In this document: positions 22,633 to 33,607 of the stretch, one piece after another
How positions within the stretch are numbered: position 1 is the stretch's first letter
Layout: every line of letters begins with the position of its first letter
From: Lycorma delicatula
Taxonomy: Eukaryota > Arthropoda > Insecta > Hemiptera > Fulgoridae
Reading direction: 5' to 3'
DNA length: 64,000 nucleotides
Assembly: GCF_047948215.1 (NCBI RefSeq)
Contig: NC_134455.1
Span: 301,896,147-301,960,146, forward strand
The notes under the pieces: generated by a model
What the model was told of the DNA's origin: nothing
Seen by the model: only the letters and a program-made list of their open reading frames with translations
Database searches by the model: none
Program-made: the position numbers and the translations under genes

Positions 22633-23176
22633 TGGAAGAAAGGGGGGTGGTTTTAGTCGGTAGTCTGCTGATAGTGATTGGATAATACCATCACCGGGAG
22701 CCCGACACTCCGTGTATAAATGTATTTCCACCTCCCTCCGCAAACAAAAAAAAAAAAAAAATTATTATTATTTTTATACATTACCAATTAATTACTTTGT
22801 TCCAAAATTTGAATTTGAATGCATCTAATATGGCTGAAAATATTGATTTTCACTATAGACAGTCCTGTTGTTGTATGGAAAAAAGATGAATACAATTCAA
22901 AAGACAGGACACAGAGTTAAAAATTCTTGTTTTTTTATCATACCTTGTTTATGAATATTTAAATACACTTACACTCAAATCAATTTTTTTCATTGAATAA
23001 TTTTTGTTTAAAGACTTATTATTCGGTTAAGAGTACCATAATTAAGAATTAATCCTTGAGACATTTGTCAATATTGCTGGATAAAATGCTTCCTCTTAAC
23101 ACTTTTGGATGTTTTGTTTCCTTTCTAATTGATTTCTATCCTGTATTTTATAAACATGGATTATATTTCTTTATAA

Positions 23177-23386
<210 letters not shown>

Positions 23387-23387
23387 T

Positions 23388-23392
23388 AAATA

Positions 23393-23426
<34 letters not shown>
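23388..23426. repeat. (TA)n microsatellite
   Basis: About 39 bases of TA repeats with one G interruption, 15 bases into the DPM1 intron after the 23374 donor. Confidence 0.9.
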
Positions 23427-23430
<4 letters not shown>

Positions 23431-24089
23431 TTTTGTTAGGTTTTTGATCATTTAATGTATTTGAGATTGGTCTTTTTAAAAATCCTAGTTCCAATTTGTA
23501 TTGCTAATTAACTTTTTTTTTTAATTTATAATAGTAAAGTTCATGTTAAAGTACATTAATAAAAAACATAATTCTAGGGGTTTATTTAAATAAGATTTCA
23601 TATTAGCGGCAGCATACCTGAAAAAATAAATTTTGTCTTTTCAGGATTTGTACTATAAGAGAGGATTCTTACTTACTTAGAAGTGAAATTTATTTAAAAC
23701 CCTACTGTAAGTCACATCTACTTGAATGATGAACATTTTGATTAAGTTCATGCGAAATAACCTTGTGAGAACTACTAGTGGAAATATTTTAAGTTACTAC
23801 TTATTTGACTGATTTCTAATGCAGAAATTTTCACTGTATTCTATGGGAGAAGATTATTTGATCATGCCATTATGTTGTTTCCAGAATGGTTTTTCCCCCA
23901 TTTAATCTCTTTAATATATGTTACAACAACTGAGAGGTATACTTGGCTAACAGCAGAAAATGTCTTGCTAGCCGGCTTTTTTAAAAGTTCATTGTCCTCA
24001 TCCATTCACTGTCATCACTGTGATAAGGAATTGGGGAAAACGTTTCTTCAAATTGTAATGCAAAACTTAATGTTATTTATATTTCATTT

Positions 24090-25199
24090 ATATATATATA
24101 TGTGCTGTTTTTTGCCATTTTTGAGATAAAAACATAATCTCATTACTATAGAACATCTGTCTTTTCAGGATGAAAAAGGCTGATAATTGATTTTCAGGCC
24201 TCATTTGAAGCCAAGTTTGTACTGGTAAGATAGTTCTGTGGAGACCTAAACATATGGTAGATTGATAGCTCAAGGTCAGAACTATATGGTGGATGCTTCA
24301 AAACTCCCATGCTAAGCTTTCTTAATTTTTGATGAGTCAGCAAATATGTGTGGATTGACAACGCATCATCCATTGTGCGTTGTCATGATGGAAGATGACA
24401 TCTCTCCTATCGTTCAATTCCGGTCTCTTTTTCTCAATCGCTTAAAATAATCTTTCCATTTGTTACAGTAGAGATTAGAATCAGTTGTTTGATTGGGTGG
24501 CGGCGCTCATGGAAAACAATTGCTTTCCAATCCCACCAGAAATACACAGTAACATCACTTTTTTTGGTGTCAATTCATTTTTTTTTTTGCTTTGCCATCA
24601 TTTGTGGAGGTTCATCTTGCTTTGACCATGATCTTTTTTATATTAGCATCGTAATACATGACCCTATTTTATCACCCATAATATACCAGTACAAAAATGG
24701 TTCAATTTCATTTTAGCAATGATTCACAGATGGAAATTCAAGCCATTAAATATATTATTGTTAAATCATGTGGCATTTAAATAAGAAGTTTTTTGTATAC
24801 TACCCTCTTCAAATGGTTTAAAACTTTTTTGCTGATATCACGACTGCTAATGTGCCAGTCTTGCTCAATTTTCTCCAGATTTTATTGACTTTTTCTATCA
24901 TTGGGCAACCAAAATGAGATGTATCATTGATATAAAGATTTCTAGGTTGAAAATGCTTGAACCAGCTTTATGTCATATGTACTGGTAATAGTGCATCACA
25001 TCATAAACATGAATGTGCCAGTTTTGCCCAATTTTTCCATGATTTCATCTATTTTTTCTGTCATTGACCAACCAAAATGAGATGCGTCATTGACATTAAA
25101 ATTTCTAGATTGAAAATGTTCGAATCATCTTTGTGTGACACACACTGATAACACATCACATCACATCCATAACATTGCTAATTTTTTTAGCAGCCTGAG

Positions 25200-25200
<1 letters not shown>
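24090..25200 (-). mobile_element. Mariner fossil (Hsmar1/SETMAR-like) in DPM1 intron
   Basis: On the minus strand from about 25190: NATQAAKKI, a SGNFDVNDAPRSGRP-like block (degraded, present twice), a DRHISSRDI-like HTH block, KKVL-NHLKR and a VWVPHDLT-like site. Then near 24700 a degraded GDEKWVLYDN block, SWSK-PP and ELTPKKVMLCISGGIGK. RPELNDRRDVIFHHDNA at about 24385-24430 holds the second catalytic D. Next is the LHRTILPVQTWLQMRPENQ block (HLFRSLQN region) and the C-terminal LSQKWQK. The order is that of an Hsmar1-type transposase. An internal 163-bp tandem duplication and many stops make it dead. Confidence 0.75.
24849..25174. repeat. 163-bp tandem duplication inside the mariner fossil
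   Basis: Two adjacent units start at 24849 and 25012 with AATGTGCCAG and share long words such as ACCAAAATGAGATG and GGTTGAAAATG or GATTGAAAATG. On the minus strand each unit encodes the N-terminal HTH linker of the mariner transposase, so the duplication arose inside the element. The units now differ at many sites, so the event is not recent. Confidence 0.85.
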
Positions 25201-26819
<1,619 letters not shown>

Positions 26820-27097
26820 TGACACAAAAAGAACATTGGATTTGAATTGCATGACATTGTTGGGTTGGTGGCATTGTTCTTTTAAATTCTGTTGTGCGTT
26901 TTTATTTCAGTTAGTTATGACAGAATTTTTCGCAATGAAACAAGTTACTCATTTCAAGAATGGTGATCAGCCTCCTGTTACATTATCTCCTAAATAATAG
27001 ATAAAAATCTTAAGAATAGAATGAATTTACTAAATACATTTAATTTAAACAAATTTTACAAATTAGTAAATAACTTAAATGTAAAATAGGTACTAGA

Positions 27098-28500
27098 ATG
27101 ATTAGCTATAATATAACTAACATGTATCTAGGATACATGTTAGACCATATCATAAAAATAATAAAAAATAAAAAAAGTAACCAAGAAAATTCAAAATGTA
27201 TAAAAGGTTTCATCACTATTTTAAGAAATATATGTCAACAAAACTATTTTGAAAAAATAACAAGTATTATATACAAAAAAATACCTTACCTGTTGGATTT
27301 TCTATCAGCAATTATGCTAGAAATATATTTACAGGACTTTGAGAGTAAATTAGCATATGACATTACTCAGACACCTAAAGTTTTAATATGGACACAAAAT
27401 GATAATGATACTCTTATTATATATAACCCAGTAATAAACAGTGAACATCTAATAATATTAAACAAATTAAATTCTTATAGTGGAAAATTAAAATTCACAT
27501 TTGAAATAGATAATAGAATATTAAATTATTTAGATTTCAGTATTAAAATGAACAAGGACTACTAAATTTGAAACATCAGTATATAGAAAAACTACATCTA
27601 ATAATATAACAATTCATAGCTAAAAAATTAAATCACCCATGGTCTCATAAAATTAACACTTATACAAATATGATTAATGCCTCTATTAATCAAATCAAAT
27701 ACACCCATAATATCAAAGAAATGTAAAATAATGAAATAAACATCATAAAACATATAGAAATTGAAAATGGATATGATACTATTTTAATCACTAATATAAA
27801 AAACATCTATCAAAACACAATAAGAGAATACACTACCTTACAACCAATACATAAGACACTTAAAGAGTGAAAAATGTATTAAAGTATTTATACGCTAAAG
27901 TATTTATACGCATAGAAAACATTACTAAAACTTACAATAAAGAAATATTTAAACCAGTTTACAAACCTAATAACCACATAATAGAATATTTAAAATGACA
28001 AACATAATAATAATAGTAAAATAAATAGTCTGTGTGGAATTTATAAAATTAAATGTAATGATTGCGATGATTTATGTAGGATAAACAAATATATCCTTTC
28101 AAAGTAGATTTCTTGAACATAATAGAAACTACAAAAATAATAAAATTAGATTTATCAAATGTGGCACACCTTGTTATAAACATTCTATTTCTCATATTAA
28201 CACAAATCTAGAAATATTAGAAATTAATAAAGATGACATAAAATTAAATATATTAGAAAAATATTACATATGTATATAAATACAAAAAATTTTAATTTGA
28301 TAAACCATTACATAGTGTTTGAGGAAGATGGTCTTATAAAAACTGCCACAGATAAACAACACTTGTGTAAATTAATATGCATTTTCATTATTTTAGTATT
28401 TTATTTTTAAATTTTTATTATGCAATAATTGAATTATTTCAATCATGACTGAGGATGTAGAATCCATGAAACTACTTTCAAAAAAATTAAGGAAAGATAT
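27098..28500 (+). mobile_element. Penelope-like element fossil with GIY-YIG, in DPM1 intron
   Basis: The 155-residue frame 27098-27565 carries ICQQNYFE, LSAIMLEIYLQDFE and NSEHLIILNKLNSYSGKLKFTFEI, typical of Penelope RT thumb and palm. The catalytic YVDD position reads NDND, so it is dead. Shifted frames continue with HPWSHKIN (27637-27660), an EIFKPVYKPNNHI block near 27942-27980, then a GIY-YIG endonuclease: GIYKIKC at about 28036 and YVG at 28073-28081 one frame over, followed by SRFLEHNRNYKNNKIR and a CYKHSISHIN block. The 3' tail near 28440-28490 (TGAGGATGTAGAATCC...) resembles the tail of the second copy at 31660. Penelope elements use the GIY-YIG nuclease to prime reverse transcription. 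Confidence 0.8.
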
Positions 28501-28610
28501 TATTACATTATTCTGTACTAAGTGGTGTATTTAATAGAATTTAATTATAATTTAACAACACAGTGGAATAATATGAATCTTAAAAAGATTAATTTCAGTT
28601 AATAAAATAT

Positions 28611-29810
28611 ACAGTGCGTTTGGAAAGTTGCTGTGCAGTACACTTTAGAATTAAGTGGTGCATTCTGTTCTTCCAGCACTGGTTATCCTGTGGGTTCATT
28701 AGGCTTTGCTCAGGAATAAACCAAGATGGTAGTTGTTGAGTTTTGATTAACATGCTTTGTTTCGTTTATCAGAATCAATAATTGCTAAAAATATAACTGT
28801 TCTTTTGGTAGAGGAATGAATTTTTCTTGTTGAACATGTCTTTTGTGAAAGTGACAAGTATACTGATTTAATGAAGCAAACGTTTTTTGAAAAGTTTCCA
28901 AATACTCCTGTTCCTTACCACAATGCAATTGGAACTTTTATTGAAAAATCTCATGTAGACACCACATGACTTCCTTTACGCCTATTATATTACATATACA
29001 CTTCTTAAAAGTATAGAAAATTTTATTTTACTAATAACTTCTGATTTTTTTTTGTTTTTATTACTATTATTGAATTATTATTTATTGTAAAGATTTTTTA
29101 CAATCAGAGGTTAATAATTATTAATAAATCTATATATTTAAAAAAAAAAAGTTAGAAAAGAAGTCAGATTTGAACCAATGTGCCCTTGTACCCTTGTAAG
29201 TCCAAATATTTCATTAATTAAAATTTTATTTAGCTATAACTCTGGAACCAATGAAAATAACTACCACTTATGATATATCACTGAAAAGTTATCATTGAGG
29301 GCTTATTACTGCAGTTAAGAAAGTCCAAATCCAAATCTTCTCGATTTTGGGCTTTTCTGGACACTTTTGGTACAGTTGATTGTAATCAAAATGGAGGCAC
29401 ACAACTAGATGTTACAACAGTCCTAAATCCAAAATTTCAACATCCTATGGCTAATTGTTTTTGAGTTTCGCAAGATACATACGTATGTATGTACAGACGT
29501 CACACTGAAACTAGTCAAAATGAATATTTCTGTTGAAATCTGAAAACTGAAATTTTCCGCGATCACAATACTTCCTTTACTTTGTACAAGGATGTAAAAA
29601 TTTCATGCTCTATTGAACACCCTGATCGAAGTGGAAGACCACCTAAACTAAATGAACAGAAGTTGCTTGATATTTCAGATGCTATGGCCAAAAGTCCATC
29701 AAAGTTAATACAATGTTAGCACAATAGCTATAAGAAAGTAACTGAAATTTTTTGCCTACAATGTAATAATATATGTTCAAGAACTGAAGCAATGTGAGAA
29801 GTATCTGCAA
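28611..29810 (+). mobile_element. DUF4817-type mariner, 5' half, split by a repeat
   Basis: It starts with CAGTGCGTTTGGAAAG after TA at 28610-28612, like the end of this transposon group. The N-terminal DNA-binding part reads VEE*IFLVEHVFCESDKYTDLMKQTFFEKFPNTPVPYHNAIG to about 28945. It resumes after the repeat at about 29605 with IEHPDRSGRPPKLNEQKLLD and ISDAMAKSPSK, then YNVIIYVQEL-like and CEKYLQYLN wording to 29810. The catalytic half is missing because a Jockey 3' fragment follows directly. So three elements are stacked: mariner, the repeat inside it, and a Jockey LINE at its right edge. Confidence 0.7.
28958..29591. repeat. 634-bp interspersed repeat, copy A (fullest)
   Basis: A non-coding block interrupting the mariner. 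It shares long words with copy B (57635-57985, inverted) and copy C (60590-60895, inverted). ACTTCCTTTAC stands near both ends as a direct repeat (28969-28979 and 29570-29580). ATGTA flanks the block at 28953-28957 and 29592-29596, a possible 5-bp target duplication. No protein is encoded. A MITE or SINE is possible, but I cannot place it in a known family. Confidence 0.75.
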
Positions 29811-30578
29811 TGCTTGAACTGTACACCATCAGTAGGGCTTTGAATATCATTAACCCAAAATACTGTCACATGCTTATTTGTAGCGATTCATGTAGCACAT
29901 TCCAAGCTTTAGAAGATTTGTATTCTAGACATCCTATCATCACCGAAATTCATAATGAAATCGTTGAGTTGAACGATCAAAACACACAAGTGAGTTTCTG
30001 CTGGATCCCTAGCCATGTGGGAATTCCAAGTTAATAACATGCAGATTTTGCTGCTAAACATACATGTAGCCAACCGTCTTTCACTCTTCATGTTAAGCTA
30101 CTGCCAATTTTATTAATTCTATTAAACTCATTCTTCGAGGAAGGTGGCAAGGTGACTGGATTGCTACAGTACATAATAAACTCCGATACATCAAGGATAG
30201 TGTGCTACCATGGAGCTCTTCACTCCAGAATAACTGTCGACAGGAGGTTATTATTTTCTGTTTACAAATTGGACATACTTATCTTAACATGGACACCTAA
30301 TTAATCGTACCATTGCATCTGTTTGTGTTCACTGAGACTACCAACTAATGATACACCACATCCTTGTGGACTGTGTATGTTATGTGATATTGCATAGTAA
30401 ATTTAAATTGGGAGCTAACATCAAAGATATTTTGGGAAACACTATGATGTTATCAAAGACGGTGCATCTGTATTTGACTATTTAATAATTATTGAATTAT
30501 TTTTTATGTAATATATTACAATACATTTGTTCCGAGCAATGATTACACAAAAATGTTTTTCACCCTCCCAAAAAAAAA
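29811..30578 (+). mobile_element. Jockey LINE 3' end: RNase H and C-terminus
   Basis: The open stretch 29810-30034 reads ELYTISRALNIINPKYCHMLICSDSCSTFQAL, then FCWIPSHVGIPS. These are RNase H motifs (the E of ELY, the D of SDS, and WIPSHVGI with its H). The end of the fold (HADFAAKH) follows a stop at 30034. A C-terminal block near 30355-30475 includes HPCGLCMLC and a GASVFDYL-like ending. An A run at 30570-30580 is the tail. RNase H removes the RNA template during copying. The insertion is strongly 5'-truncated and dead. Confidence 0.8.
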
Positions 30579-30607
30579 AAGAACTAAAACCTACAGATCA
30601 TCTCAAA

Positions 30608-30649
30608 AGACTAAATTAGATATATATATATATATATCTAATTTAGTCT
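30608..30649. repeat. 42-bp perfect palindrome around (TA)8
   Basis: AGACTAAATTAGA at 30608-30620 is the exact reverse complement of 30637-30649, with 16 bases of TA between, so the whole 42 bp is self-complementary. A second (AT)n run lies at 30656-30679. It sits between the Jockey tail and an orphan gene fossil. Confidence 0.9.
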
Positions 30650-30682
30650 TTAATAGATATATATATATATATATATATTACA

Positions 30683-30965
30683 CAAAAATAACAGTCTGTG
30701 ATGTGATCCTTCAGTTCTTTCCAAACCACTGGAGTTGCTAATGGCATGTGATAAGATCCATTTAGCCAACCAGTCAACAACGTTACACAAGAAGCACAGC
30801 AAATATGAGGAGCCTAAGATTTTTCCTGATCACCTAATTTACATCCAAAATTCATATGACTTTTTTGTCAGTGGAGTTATATTTCTTTTCTGAGACAACG
30901 TTCATTGTTACCTCACCACAGATATAGCAGAAATTGTTTTGATGATTATTGCAACTGCGAGGCAT
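30683..30965 (-). pseudogene. Fossil of orphan WAPHxCC zinc-module protein, copy 2
   Basis: The minus strand opens with ATG at 30965: MPRSCNNHQNNFCYICGEVT (a C-x2-C module), then SEKKYNS, and after a frameshift in an A run it reads FGCKLGDQEKS*APHICCASC, LLTGWLNGS, MPLATPVVWKELKDHITDCYF. Paired cysteines (CYIC, CCASC, DCYF) suggest zinc binding. The same order is seen in copy 1 at 11515-11820. I recognise the layout as a multicopy arthropod family but know no function for it. It contains at least one stop and one frameshift. Confidence 0.6.
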
Positions 30966-30969
30966 TGTT

Positions 30970-31650
30970 AATACAGTACAATAAATCACATTGTTTAAGA
31001 AGAAACACTTTATAAATATACTAATTTAATAAACATACACTTTACTGAACAAAATATACCTGCAAATACGAAAGTCAGCTACAAAACTGAATGTTAACAC
31101 GCACAAGAACTTGCACATGAATGAGAATTAAAAATATTTCTCTAGTCTGCATGACAGTTTATAAGTAAATATAATGACAAAATTAACTATTGAGTGGATA
31201 TATGTTTATAGTAAAAAATGAGTCGCATTCTTGTTCATTTTAATTAGTGTAAATAATAAACATGATGACTAATTTCCAATAAATCAATGTGACAACAGTT
31301 AAGGGACTGTAATAAATAAACAAAATCTATGTAGTTGATAAATAATATAATAAATTATGTTCTCAAAATGCTATGCATGATACTACCTGAAAGTAAGAAT
31401 TGTTGTTACAAAAAACTAAACCTGAAAAATTCTGATTTCATATTTGAAATCGGCATGAAATATACTATAAGACTCAGTTATTCACTCTCACTTAACAAAA
31501 TCATTTTTGATGAGTGTAATGTATTTATATATAATTATTTATTTATTTAAATTAAATTTTTTGTAGTACATATTTCCTCTGTACGTAAATTCTAGCTAAT
31601 TATATAATATTAAACTTATTCAACCACTCCACATAATTAAAGAACACTCT
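30970..31650. other. DPM1 intron, no gene recognised
   Basis: AT-rich intron sequence. The open frame at 31335-31550 is low-complexity and carries no motif. Confidence 0.4.
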
Positions 31651-31659
31651 TAACTAACT

Positions 31660-32290
31660 TTTTTTTTTTTTCAAAGCGCTTTCAGACCTAAGCCCATCTT
31701 CAGTTATTTTTCATTTTTACATTTACATAATAAAATACATGATTTGTTAAAATTTTTAAAACGAATATTTGTTCAGTCAATAATTTTTTTTAAAATTTAA
31801 AACATTGTATTATTTAAAATCTTTAACATGCTGTCATGTGAGTATATGTACTAATTTTGTGTGACCACGGATGATTTGAATTTCTATGTATTATCATTTT
31901 ATTGGTTGTGGGTTTCCTATATACTGACATTGCAAATTGATTATTTTTGTTAATTTTGATGCAAACATCTTGAAAATTTATTTTTCTATTCAATTTCAAA
32001 AGTAAATTTCAAATTATAATATAAATTAATTTTATTCAAAATTATTAAATGTTCATTGTGTGTAATGGGATTATAACCTACAAAAAAATCATCAACATAC
32101 ATAGTCCATAATAGGATATCATGTGTAAGAATAATGCCATAAATAATTTTATCTTCAAAATCCTGTAAGTAAACCTCATGATAGCTGATAATGGAAAACC
32201 CCCATTGGAAATATAAAACAGATTGCTAAACAATGTTATAATGTTAAATTGATAATATATTTTTAAAAAAACAAAATTCAAAAATTAATG
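31660..32290 (-). mobile_element. Penelope-like element fossil, copy 2, deleted
   Basis: Opposite in orientation to the copy at 27098. From 32210 the minus strand reads GGFPLSAIM (thumb-side motif), then in a shifted frame LLWTMYVDDFFVGYNPIT, with the catalytic YVDD at 32088-32099 intact. KINKNNQFAMSVYRKPTTNK and NHPWSHK follow near 31840-31960. The reading then jumps directly to the 3' tail TEDGLRSESALKKK at about 31670-31705. The GIY-YIG domain, kept in the other copy, is therefore deleted here. Both copies lie in the same DPM1 intron. Confidence 0.75.
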
Positions 32291-32489
32291 TTTGCCGTAT
32301 AATAACTTTGTTAAACAGGTAATAAATACATGAAACTTTTAAACAAAGCTTGTAGAGAATTTAATTCTAAACAAAATTGTGCAAGATAAATTGGGGGGAA
32401 ACAAAAAAAAGTTAGACAAAAAATTATTTTTATTTAGAAACAGCACATTACTAAATTTGTCAGAAAAGTAGTGCTTTTTATTATTATTT

Positions 32490-32640
32490 TTAATTCATGT
32501 CAACTGCTAAGGCCATTAGCAACTATGATGAAGTCACTCATATATTTTATAGATTATAGTTGGAAATCAAACCCAGTTCCTTCAGTTTAGCAAATAAGCA
32601 CACTGCAGCCTGTCTTAGTCACAATGTGGTCCTGTTTTTC
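32490..32640 (-). mobile_element. Possible tRNA-derived SINE
   Basis: The minus strand carries GGTTTGATTTCC (32565-32578 region), close to the pol III B box GGTTCGAATCC, preceded by a GTGTGCTTATTTGCTAAACTG stretch that could include a degraded A box. The block is less AT-rich than its surroundings and lies 60 bp upstream of the last DPM1 exon. No second copy in the window was found, so this stays tentative. Confidence 0.3.
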
Positions 32641-32652
32641 TATTTTAAATAA

Positions 32653-32805
<153 letters not shown>

Positions 32806-33185
32806 ATTAGCTAATGACATTTTCTTGACATTCCATTTAAAAAACTAATTGGTATTAAGATTCTGTTATTTACGAATTTATAAGTTATATTTTATGTATA
32901 TATTCATACAAGTATTTTTTTTAAAGTAATTTTTTGTGTATTTTATTATATAATTTAACAAAACATTTTGTGCTCTCCTCTTCAGAAATTACTCTGATTT
33001 TGTGCTTGTCTGCCATCCTTTAACTTCCTTTCATGTAGATTACCATTTTTAAAGATGATTGATTAAGAGAATGAAGAGATTCAACTGAAATCCTTAATTT
33101 AATTATGTGTTGCTAAAATCCTGATTTCTGATACCTGGTAATCCTGATTGTAATTCTGTCATTTTTAATAAATTACCTGCAAAGT
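32806..33185 (+). other. Likely DPM1 3' UTR
   Basis: Sequence after the DPM1 stop. An AATAAA hexamer at 33167-33172 is a candidate polyadenylation signal. I cannot show which site is used. Confidence 0.4.
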
Positions 33186-33189
33186 CCAG

Positions 33190-33605
33190 ACTGTAGAGAA
33201 GATGAGGAGGTGACTTTGACTGTAAGCTTCTAGCAGTTCTCTATTGTTAATGTAGTTCATCGAAAGGACTTGTAGATAAACTAAGAGCTACTAGGAAATA
33301 CAGAAAGGTAATGGAAGTAGTGTGTTGGTGCTGTCTTTCAGTTTTAGAATGAAACTGATTACTTAATACACTGACTACAACCATAAACATTAGCAGAATA
33401 ATGTTGTAGTGCATTATATTTTCTATTATAGCTGTATTGAAATTACTATTGCCATATTGAAATTACTGGGAGGTCAAGATCACATATAACACTATTTAAA
33501 GTTTGTTTTATTTCACAGTTCACAGTTTCTGTTCTAGGAATTTAATCTGTTTAATCTAATGTTTATTAAGTATTATGAACATAACAATATATGTATATTG
33601 TAGTT
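33190..33605. other. Intergenic, no gene recognised
   Basis: Nothing conserved is visible between the DPM1 3' UTR and the R1-like LINE tail. Confidence 0.4.
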
Positions 33606-33607
33606 AA

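Larger units (their letters stand above)
21019..22760 (+). mobile_element. R1-clade-like LINE, 5'-truncated, with poly(A) tail
   Basis: A sharp GC-rich island. It opens inside RT at PESPSSYRPLCMLDTAGK (21020-21073), continues through RT, a zinc-finger C-terminus and a 3' UTR, and ends in an A run (22746-22761). R1-type LINEs encode an endonuclease-RT that copies RNA into the genome. The upstream half of ORF2 and ORF1 are absent, as is usual for 5'-truncated insertions. The composition contrast and long open frames suggest it is among the younger insertions here. It sits upstream of the first visible DPM1 exon, possibly inside a DPM1 intron. Confidence 0.85.
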
